Part shown: one piece after another, positions 1 to 4,952 of the stretch
How positions within the stretch are numbered: the first letter of the stretch is position 1
Layout of the letters: each line of letters begins with the position of its first letter
Assembly: GCA_007130025.1 (NCBI GenBank)
Contig: SLTF01000096.1
Coordinates: 1-5,240 of the forward strand
Direction of reading: 5' to 3'
Source: Spirochaetales bacterium
GTDB lineage: Bacteria > Spirochaetota > Spirochaetia > DSM-27196 > PWMO01
Length of the DNA: 5,240 nucleotides
Made by a program: the position numbers and the translations under genes
The notes under the pieces: generated by a model
The model's input: only the letters and a program-made list of their open reading frames with translations
Database searches by the model: none
What the model was told of the DNA's origin: nothing

Positions 1-116
1 CCGGCCGTCTGAACCTCTACCTTCCCGCTCACTGAGCGGATGGTTGCCTGCTGGGCCCACGCCGCCGTGGCCATCACCAGGGTCAGACACAATAGAACGA
101 TGATCTTTTTCCTCAT
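1..116 (-). CDS. Secreted FecR-domain-like protein, N-terminal fragment (runs off left edge)
   Basis: Only the first 38 codons are in the window. The start is the ATG at 116-114, placed 8 nt after a strong Shine-Dalgarno (TAAGGAG). The protein begins with a textbook signal peptide: basic MRKK, a hydrophobic core IIVLLCLTLVMATAA, and a probable signal peptidase I site AWA|QQ after residue 21, so it should be exported to the periplasm or cell surface. The mature start, ATIRSVSGKVEVQ, matches the opening strand pattern of FecR-type domains (hydrophobic-x-SVSGxVxVQ), which are found in many secreted envelope proteins besides the iron-citrate regulator FecR. It is the last visible gene of a minus-strand operon, 12 bp after the barrel gene. 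The FecR call rests on about 13 residues and is tentative; the signal peptide and start are solid. Confidence 0.68.
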   Translation of the reverse strand, partial: MRKKIIVLLCLTLVMATAAWAQQATIRSVSGKVEVQTA

Positions 117-124
117 CGGTATCA

Positions 125-131
125 CTCCTTA
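125..131 (-). promoter_or_regulatory. Ribosome binding site of the FecR-like gene, overlapping the upstream stop codon
   Basis: On the minus strand TAAGGAG lies 8 nt before the ATG at 116. Its first three bases are the TAA stop codon (131-129) of the preceding barrel gene. A ribosome terminating on the barrel gene therefore sits on the next gene's Shine-Dalgarno, which favours coupled translation. Confidence 0.8.
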
Positions 132-1427
132 GAATGCCGTCGAAAGATCGAAGCGAACGACCCACTCCGGCTTGCGCTCACTGCTGAACGCGCCGAGGTC
201 GCCGCTTCCCGGCAGAAAGACGCCGGTCCGTAATCCGAGGCCCAGGTCCGAGAGCACCCGGGTCGCCACACCGAGCTCCACTTCGGTGCCAAGGTACATG
301 GAGTCCGAGTCGGGATCGATCTGCCCCACGAAGTCTGGATCGTTGGTGAAACCCGCAAACCGTCCGCGGAAGTAGGCGCGCGCCGCGGTGCCTACCTGCA
401 GCTGGTCCAGAGGACCACGCACCGGCCCGGCGAACGGACGCAGTGAGTAGTCCAACTCCGCGAAGATCAGGTTGGAGATACGCGGCGTGAAGACCAGACC
501 CAGGGTGGGTTCGCTGATCGGCGTAAACGTATCGATGTCAAACCCGATGAACTCTTCCACCGGCAGGTAGGGCGACGTGAAGAGTGCGCGAAACGAGGCG
601 CGAGAGAAGCGAAGGTCCTCGTTGAAGTAGCGAAGACCGGTTCCCACCACAAAACCAAAGAGGTTGTCTTCGGCTGCGCCGGTCTCGGTCTGTCCCATGT
701 TCACGATGAGCAGGTTGTCCCAGTAGGTCGAGCGGCCAAATCTGGCCGTGCCGGTGATTCCAAAGTACTGCGTGTTCACTACATCCTCGCCGGGATCGTC
801 GGAATCACGCAAGTCCATCTGCGCCAGGGTGAAGAGGGTGGTGTTTCGGAAGCCAAACTCCAGCAGACCAATCGCACGTTTGGGACCGAAGAACTCGTCG
901 TCGGTTCCCTGTTCGGTGTAGTCGATGTTGGACATCCGGATGTTCGACGACGGGCTCAGCAGCAGGCCGGTGTAGGCGGCTCCCAGCCGCAGGCTCGTGC
1001 GTGGAAGTGCCAGTACCACGATGCCGCCGTCGGCGAGGTGGTCCAGCACCAGGCCGGTGGGGTCCCGGAACGGGGTGCGTCCCAGCGTTGCGGTGAGCAT
1101 GGTGCGAGGCCCGAGGGCGCCGGGGTAGCGTCCCACCGCACGCAGCAGATCCACGTCAAAGATGTAGTCGCGTTCATCCGTGAAGCGGTAGCTGCCCGCG
1201 GCGGTCATGGTGACGGAACCACCGCTGTTCAGCTGCTGCAGGCCGGTCACCCACAGACCGAGCCGCAGATTCTGGGTCCACTGCGTCTCGTCGTACATCT
1301 GGCTGAAGCCGAACTGGGTAGTGTTATCGATCGAGCCGCCCCAGTCCCAGTCGAAGGCCACGGCACCGGCGGTGGCGACCAGCAGAAACACCAGGGCGAG
1401 AGAACCCAGGCGAACGAGACGATTCAT
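129..1427 (-). CDS. Probable outer-membrane beta-barrel protein
   Basis: This 432-residue exported protein has an N-terminal signal peptide (MNRLVRLG, then LALVFLLVATAG, with a likely cut AVA|FDW after residue 24). The mature part has few long hydrophobic helices and many short alternating segments rich in Gly, aromatic and Thr/Ser residues (for example SVTMTAAGSYRF, TSLRLGAAYTGLLL, MYLGTEVELGVATRVL, LGLGLRTGVFL), joined by acidic Asp/Gly/Pro turns. It ends in WVVRFDLSTAF; a last strand with terminal Phe is the classic signal recognised by the BAM assembly machinery. I therefore infer a barrel in the outer membrane, acting as porin, structural protein or export partner; the substrate is unknown and I do not recognise a named family. 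The ATG at 1427 overlaps the upstream TGA as ATGA, with a G-rich Shine-Dalgarno 5 nt before it. The FecR-like gene follows after 12 bp, so the three genes form one operon. Confidence 0.8.
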   Translation of the reverse strand: MNRLVRLGSLALVFLLVATAGAVAFDWDWGGSIDNTTQFGFSQMYDETQWTQNLRLGLWVTGLQQLNSGGSVTMTAAGSYRFTDERDYIFDVDLLRAVGRYPGALGPRTMLTATLGRTPFRDPTGLVLDHLADGGIVVLALPRTSLRLGAAYTGLLLSPSSNIRMSNIDYTEQGTDDEFFGPKRAIGLLEFGFRNTTLFTLAQMDLRDSDDPGEDVVNTQYFGITGTARFGRSTYWDNLLIVNMGQTETGAAEDNLFGFVVGTGLRYFNEDLRFSRASFRALFTSPYLPVEEFIGFDIDTFTPISEPTLGLVFTPRISNLIFAELDYSLRPFAGPVRGPLDQLQVGTAARAYFRGRFAGFTNDPDFVGQIDPDSDSMYLGTEVELGVATRVLSDLGLGLRTGVFLPGSGDLGAFSSERKPEWVVRFDLSTAF

Positions 1428-1897
1428 AGCCGCCCCCCTTCCGCATGAATCATCGCGCGGCCAAGCATGCGGAGCGCCCGTTCGCCGGAGAGACTCATGT
1501 TCACCATCGCGGTGCCTTCCGCAATGCGCAGCGCCGCCACTTCGCGGGCCGCGTAGCGCGGTCCCGGGGCAATCCGGTACATCAGCCCGCCGGGGAGCTC
1601 CAACGCCCGCATCAGCAGGAAGGAGTACTCGCCAAGCGTGACGGGATCGGCTGCCGCGCGATCCGCGATGCTCCAGCCAAAGGCATCGAGCCGCGATACG
1701 GCTTGAGCGAAACTGCTCTCTTCGTCGATCCGCCCGGTGGCGGACAGAACCAGGAGTGCAGCGCTGCCGTAGGTGAGCTGTTGTTCAGAAAGGATGATAT
1801 CGAGCGCGTCGTTTGATTGGGCGGAAGCCGTCGGAACGATGAGCAGCGACACAACACACAAGAGCACACCGAGGATGGTGCCTCGAATCCACTGCAT
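1424..1897 (-). CDS. Small secreted helical protein of unknown function, first gene of envelope operon
   Basis: This 157-residue protein starts with a signal peptide: MQWIRG, hydrophobic core TILGVLLCVVSLLIV, and a likely cut TASA|QS after residue 26. Cys14 lies inside the hydrophobic core rather than in a lipobox, so I read it as a soluble periplasmic protein, not a lipoprotein. The mature part looks mostly alpha-helical, with conserved-looking stretches LTYGSAALLVLSATG, LGEYSFLLMRALELPGGLMY and RIAPGPRYAAREV. The GEYSFLLMRALEL stretch is faintly reminiscent of S-layer-homology helices (inference, weak). The start is the ATG at 1897, which has AAGGAG 6 nt upstream; the in-frame GTG at 1912 would place that Shine-Dalgarno inside the coding sequence. 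The stop overlaps the barrel gene start by 4 bp (ATGA), implying coupled translation and a joint role in the envelope. I do not recognise a named family. Confidence 0.82.
   Translation of the reverse strand: MQWIRGTILGVLLCVVSLLIVPTASAQSNDALDIILSEQQLTYGSAALLVLSATGRIDEESSFAQAVSRLDAFGWSIADRAAADPVTLGEYSFLLMRALELPGGLMYRIAPGPRYAAREVAALRIAEGTAMVNMSLSGERALRMLGRAMIHAEGGRL
1433..1440 (-). promoter_or_regulatory. G-rich ribosome binding site of the barrel gene
   Basis: The minus strand reads AAGGGGGG, then 5 nt, then the ATG at 1427. It lies inside the last codons of the preceding gene, as expected for a translationally coupled ATGA junction. The G run replaces the usual AGGAGG core. Confidence 0.6.
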
Positions 1898-1903
1898 AGC
1901 GGT

Positions 1904-1909
1904 CTCCTT
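1904..1909 (-). promoter_or_regulatory. Shine-Dalgarno that fixes the start of the first operon gene
   Basis: The minus strand shows AAGGAG followed by 6 nt and the ATG at 1897. Optimal sequence and spacing favour this ATG over the in-frame GTG at 1912-1910, which lies immediately upstream of the site. Confidence 0.85.
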
Positions 1910-1935
1910 CACGTGCGGTCACCAGAACGTAGAAG

Positions 1936-1964
1936 ATTGTATCGCGCCGCAAGAAACATATCAA
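1936..1964 (-). promoter_or_regulatory. Sigma70-type promoter of the envelope operon
   Basis: On the minus strand, TTGATA (1964-1959) is followed by exactly 17 bp and TACAAT (1941-1936): 5 of 6 matches to each consensus hexamer at the optimal spacing. The predicted transcription start is the A at about 1930, giving a leader of about 33 nt that contains the Shine-Dalgarno. It is the only strong promoter seen for the three-gene operon. Confidence 0.82.
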
Positions 1965-1988
1965 CGTGTCGCACGGCGCAAAAAACTG

Positions 1989-1997
1989 TGCCATAAT
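1989..1997 (+). promoter_or_regulatory. Extended -10 promoter element of the DUF4954 gene (predicts leaderless mRNA)
   Basis: The plus strand reads TGCCATAAT: a TGn extension followed by the hexamer CATAAT (5 of 6 matches to TATAAT). The best -35 candidate, GTCGCA at 1968-1973 with an 18-bp spacer, is poor, as is common with extended -10 promoters. The hexamer ends 8 nt before the ATG at 2006, so transcription should begin 0-2 nt before the start codon. Confidence 0.65.
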
Positions 1998-2005
1998 CGG
2001 ACGCG

Positions 2006-4168
2006 ATGACCACCAAACACGATCTCAGTCAACTTGGCTACGGATTCGTGCCGGCAGAGTTTCTTCCACCCGGTGCCGACGAGTACTCCCTGCGTGACCG
2101 GCAGTCCCCGTCGCGCGACTACCGCGCGCTCACCGCCGACGAGATCTCGCGGCTCAAGGCAAACGCCAATTTCTCCGGTAACTGGGCCGATGTACTGGTG
2201 TGCGACGGTTTCGACACCGACCTGGTGCAGGGAAGCCGGTTTTATGGGCGGGTGCGTATTGGGCGGCTTCAGCGGCACTATCTGACGTTTCACGATCTGA
2301 AGGTGCCGGTGGGCATCTACGACAGCACGGTGATCTCCGGCGATCTGGGAGACAACGTCTCCATCATGAAGGTGGGGTATCTTTCGCACTACATTGTGGG
2401 GAACGAGACCATCATCGCCCAGGTCGATGAGATCGCCTGCACCAACCATAGCAAGTTTGGCTCCGGCACAATAAAGGACGGCGAGACCGAGGAGGTCCGC
2501 ATCCAGCTGGAGCTGGGAAACGAGAACGGTGGTCGCGGTGTCCTTCCCTTCGACGGCATGAGCTCGGCCGATGCATTCCTCTGGTACAAGTACCGCGGCA
2601 ACAAGCCCCTCATGCAGCGATTTCGCGAGATGACCGACTCCCTCGTGGATCCCGCGCGCGGCTACTACGGTACCATCGGACGGGGCGTGGTGATCAAGAG
2701 TTGCCGCGTCATCAAGGATACCCGTGTTGGGGACGCGGCCTACATCAAGGGCGCCAACAAGCTCAAGAACCTGACCATCAACAGCAGCGAGGCCGAGCCA
2801 ACGCAGATCGGCGAGGGCGTGGAGCTGGTCAACGGGATCATCGAGCCCGGCTGTCGGATCTTCTACGGAGTGAAGGCCGTTCGGTTCTACCTCGCCGCGC
2901 ACGCCTCACTCAAGTACGGGGCGCGCCTTATCAACTCGTTCCTGGGAGAGAACTCCACCATCTCCTGCTGCGAGGTGCTGAACTCGCTCATTTTTCCCTT
3001 TCACGAGCAGCACCACAATAACTCGTTTCTCTGTGCCGCCCTTGTTTGCGGACAGTCGAACATGGCGGCGGGCGCAACGCTGGGATCAAACCACAACTCG
3101 CGCGCCAACGACGGCGAACTGGTAGCCGGCCGCGGCTTCTGGCCCGGCCTCTGCGTCAGCATCAAACACAGCAGCCGGTTTGCTTCATTCACCCTCCTGG
3201 CCAAGGCGGACTACCCCGCCGAGCTCAACGTGCCCCTTCCGTTCAGTCTGGTCTCCCGGGAGGAGGGAACCGGAAACCTGGTGATCGTTCCGGCGTACTG
3301 GTTCCATTACAATATGTACGCGCTCGCGCGAAACGCCTGGAAGTCCATTGCCCGCGACCGGCGCTCGCAGAAGACGCTGCGCCTGGAGACCGATTACCTC
3401 GCACCCGACACCGCCGAAGAGATGCTCGACGCGCTGCGGTTCCTGGACGAGCACGCTCCGAGCCCCGGGACCGAGCAGCAGGCAGGGGGCGATCCGCCGC
3501 TGCTGCTGCCCGCGGGGCTCATCGAGCGCTCGAGCCGTCCGGTTGTGCTGCGAAACGCCCGTCGCGCGTCCCGGACCTATCGGGAGGCGCTGGTACTGTA
3601 CGCGGTGCGGGCGCTGGTGGAGTGGCTGGAGGACGGAGGCGCCGCATCTGTGCCCGGTGGGGCGGCCGCCGGCACGGCAGAAGCCGGGGCTGCGGTCTCG
3701 CGGCTGCGCGCGGCCTTTTCCGACGCGGAGCGCACCGCGTGGGTGAATGTGGGCGGACAGCTGGCACCGAAGCCCGCCGTGGAGCAGATGATCGCGGATG
3801 TCTGCAGCGGCAGCATTACCTCGTGGGCAGACCTGCACGCACGATACGCCGCCCTCGCGCGCGACTACCCTGCTCACCGGGCCGCACACGCCGCGGCGGT
3901 GCTTGCCGCCCTGGGAAATCCCGTTCACACCATGAACGATGAAGCATGGCGAAGCCTGGTGGATCAGTCGGTGGAAACCGCACACCGATTTGCTGTCGCC
4001 GTGCGCGCGAGTCGCGCCAAGGACTACGCCGATCCCTTCCGTGCAATGACCTTTGATTCAACCGAGGAAATGGAGCAGGTCCTGGGAACCGTGGACGACA
4101 ACGAGTTCATCCGCCTTGCCGAGGAAGAAGCGCAGCGGTTCGCAGAGCGTGCGGGGCGGTGGCAATAG
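2006..4168 (+). CDS. DUF4954 family left-handed beta-helix protein, function unknown
   Basis: This 720-residue protein has no signal peptide or membrane segment and is predicted cytoplasmic. The N-terminus carries the family-like motif YRALTADEISRLKANAN (residues 39-55). Residues about 75-150 and 220-400 hold hexapeptide-like turns (IGRL..., VGDAAY, IGEGVELVNGIIEPG, LGENSTIS, GATLGSNHNS), typical of left-handed beta-helix sugar-nucleotide or acyl transferases. Highly conserved-looking blocks are HEQHHNNSF (333-341), GSNHNSRANDGE (360-371) and FWPGLCVSIKHSSRFASF (378-395), rich in His/Asn and possible ligand or metal sites. Residues about 430-720 are mostly helical, with an Ala/Gly-rich linker at 544-565. 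No nucleotidyltransferase Rossmann domain is visible, so catalysis is unproven. The ATG at 2006 lacks a Shine-Dalgarno, but no other in-frame ATG occurs before the conserved N-terminal block and an extended -10 sits 8 nt upstream, suggesting leaderless translation. The gene converges on deoC. The family assignment is from recognition, not a search. Confidence 0.88.
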   Translation: MTTKHDLSQLGYGFVPAEFLPPGADEYSLRDRQSPSRDYRALTADEISRLKANANFSGNWADVLVCDGFDTDLVQGSRFYGRVRIGRLQRHYLTFHDLKVPVGIYDSTVISGDLGDNVSIMKVGYLSHYIVGNETIIAQVDEIACTNHSKFGSGTIKDGETEEVRIQLELGNENGGRGVLPFDGMSSADAFLWYKYRGNKPLMQRFREMTDSLVDPARGYYGTIGRGVVIKSCRVIKDTRVGDAAYIKGANKLKNLTINSSEAEPTQIGEGVELVNGIIEPGCRIFYGVKAVRFYLAAHASLKYGARLINSFLGENSTISCCEVLNSLIFPFHEQHHNNSFLCAALVCGQSNMAAGATLGSNHNSRANDGELVAGRGFWPGLCVSIKHSSRFASFTLLAKADYPAELNVPLPFSLVSREEGTGNLVIVPAYWFHYNMYALARNAWKSIARDRRSQKTLRLETDYLAPDTAEEMLDALRFLDEHAPSPGTEQQAGGDPPLLLPAGLIERSSRPVVLRNARRASRTYREALVLYAVRALVEWLEDGGAASVPGGAAAGTAEAGAAVSRLRAAFSDAERTAWVNVGGQLAPKPAVEQMIADVCSGSITSWADLHARYAALARDYPAHRAAHAAAVLAALGNPVHTMNDEAWRSLVDQSVETAHRFAVAVRASRAKDYADPFRAMTFDSTEEMEQVLGTVDDNEFIRLAEEEAQRFAERAGRWQ

Positions 4169-4191
4169 CGCTCAAGGAAGAGGCTCCGCTT
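4169..4191. other. Convergent intergenic gap without a clear terminator
   Basis: Only 23 bp separate the TAG of the DUF4954 gene (4166-4168) from the TGA of deoC (4194-4192 on the minus strand). The only pairing seen is a 4-bp AGCG/CGCT stem (4167-4170 with 4187-4190) around a 16-nt loop with no T run. Termination is probably Rho-dependent or lies inside the opposing genes. Confidence 0.55.
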
Positions 4192-4899
4192 TCAGTACCC
4201 GCCGCGCCCGGCTCCGGCCGCCCCGCCGATGATCGCGACTCCGGCGCTGGAGCCGATCCGTGTCGCACCGGCGGCAATCATCGCCAGCGCGTCCTCGCGA
4301 GTTCGCACCCCGCCTGACGCCTTCACGCCCAGGTCGGGGCCGACCGTGCGCCGCATCAGGGCGATGTCCTCCGCCGTGGCACCACCGCCGGAGAACCCGG
4401 TTGAGGTCTTCACGAAGTCAGCGCCGGCCCGCTTTGCGATCTCGCACGCCTGCACCTTCTCGGTTTCAGTCAGCAGGCCAGTCTCGATGATCACCTTCAG
4501 CAGAGCCGAGGGGCCCATCGTGCCGCGAACCGCACGCACGTCCGCTTCGACTCCTGCAGCGTCACCGGCCTTCAGCCGGCCGATATTGATCACCATGTCG
4601 ATCTCGTGAGCGCCCTGCTCTACGGCCCGCCCCGCCTCAAAGGCTTTGCTTTCGCTTTCCATGGCGCCAAGCGGAAACCCGGCCACAACCGCCAGTTTCA
4701 CGTTGCTGCCCTTGAGGCGGCCGGCGCACCGCGCCGTCCAGCAGCTGTTCACACATACCGAATAGAATCCATGCTCAATCGCTTCGTCGCACAGCGCGTC
4801 GATCTGCGCGGAGGTGGCGTCGGGTTTGAGAAGGGTGTGGTCGATGTACCGGGCGAGCTCGGCGCCCTCGGGAGGTGTTGTTGGTTGGGTACTGCTCAT
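4192..4899 (-). CDS. deoC: Deoxyribose-phosphate aldolase
   Basis: DeoC is a cytoplasmic class I aldolase that splits 2-deoxy-D-ribose 5-phosphate into glyceraldehyde 3-phosphate and acetaldehyde in deoxynucleoside catabolism. The 235-residue protein has the TIM-barrel order of the family: YIDHTLLKP (18-26), SVCVN (47-51), GFPLGA (74-79), EIDMVINIG (99-107), LKVIIETGLL (134-143), DFVKTSTGF (161-169), GVKASGGVRT (191-200) and RIGSSAGVAI (214-223). Lys164 is the Schiff-base lysine; Asp101 and Lys193 match the partner residues (E. coli Asp102 and Lys201). The C-terminus ends in GGY, keeping the terminal tyrosine known to aid proton transfer. Length fits the short bacterial form (about 220-235 residues). 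I chose the ATG at 4899, near the usual N-terminus; an in-frame GTG at 4956 (254 residues) and ATG at 4917 are alternatives. There is no Shine-Dalgarno, but an extended -10 lies 8 nt upstream. The phosphatase gene ends 53 bp before this start. Confidence 0.96.
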   Translation of the reverse strand: MSSTQPTTPPEGAELARYIDHTLLKPDATSAQIDALCDEAIEHGFYSVCVNSCWTARCAGRLKGSNVKLAVVAGFPLGAMESESKAFEAGRAVEQGAHEIDMVINIGRLKAGDAAGVEADVRAVRGTMGPSALLKVIIETGLLTETEKVQACEIAKRAGADFVKTSTGFSGGGATAEDIALMRRTVGPDLGVKASGGVRTREDALAMIAAGATRIGSSAGVAIIGGAAGAGRGGY

Positions 4900-4907
4900 A
4901 AGCGCGA

Positions 4908-4916
4908 AGTATACCA
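4908..4916 (-). promoter_or_regulatory. Extended -10 promoter element of deoC (predicts leaderless mRNA)
   Basis: The minus strand reads TGGTATACT: a TGn extension plus the hexamer TATACT (5 of 6 matches to TATAAT). No good -35 is found at 16-18 bp. The hexamer ends 8 nt before the ATG at 4899, whose A is the first purine at a suitable distance for transcription start. This matches the arrangement at the DUF4954 gene. Confidence 0.65.
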
Positions 4917-4952
4917 TGGAACCGCGATGCGTGGCGTCACGATAACGAAGAC

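Larger units (their letters stand above)
1898..2005. other. Divergent intergenic regulatory region
   Basis: This 108-bp stretch separates the envelope operon (leftward) from the DUF4954 gene (rightward) and holds promoters for both. The -35 box of the leftward promoter (1959-1964) lies only 27 bp from the -10 box of the rightward one (1992-1997), so the two polymerase footprints would overlap. An A tract (1980-1985), a short inverted repeat CGTG-TCG-CACG (1965-1975) and a wider GCGCCG/CGGCGC pair (1944-1949 and 1974-1979) are present; in GC-rich DNA these may be chance. Confidence 0.7.

Noticed and set aside
1038..1641. Overlapping plus-strand open frames (136 and 144 codons) opposite the barrel and small secreted genes
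   Set aside because: They oppose two genes with clear signal peptides and Shine-Dalgarno sites, and their own translations show no signal, domain or ribosome site.
1910..1912. GTG as the start of the small secreted protein
   Set aside because: The strong AAGGAG lies after this codon and is correctly spaced for the ATG at 1897; the longer form would add MKETA before the signal peptide without a ribosome site.
1937..1964. Alternative rightward promoter TTGTAT (1937-1942), 16 bp, TATCAA (1959-1964)
   Set aside because: Only 3 and 4 matches to consensus; the two boxes are largely the complement of the much better leftward promoter, and the transcript would still lack a Shine-Dalgarno.
1944..1979. 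GCGCCG (1944-1949) and CGGCGC (1974-1979) inverted repeat as an operator or hairpin
   Set aside because: A 6-bp GC-only match across a 24-nt spacer is easily expected by chance in this base composition.
1961..2902. Long minus-strand open frame (313 codons) opposite the DUF4954 gene
   Set aside because: It is antisense to a gene with strong family motifs, has no Shine-Dalgarno or recognisable domain, and its His/Asp/Val-rich composition is what the complement of GC-rich coding sequence gives.
3046..3942. Plus-strand open frame (298 codons) inside the DUF4954 gene
   Set aside because: An Arg/Gly/Ala-rich, low-complexity translation typical of a shifted frame in GC-rich DNA; it has no domain or start signal.
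3185..3985. Minus-strand open frame (266 codons) opposite the DUF4954 C-terminal half
   Set aside because: Arg/Gly/Cys-rich shadow translation with no motif; the opposite strand carries the real gene.
4167..4190. AGCG/CGCT stem as an intrinsic terminator
   Set aside because: Only 4 bp of stem, a 16-nt loop and no T run on either strand.
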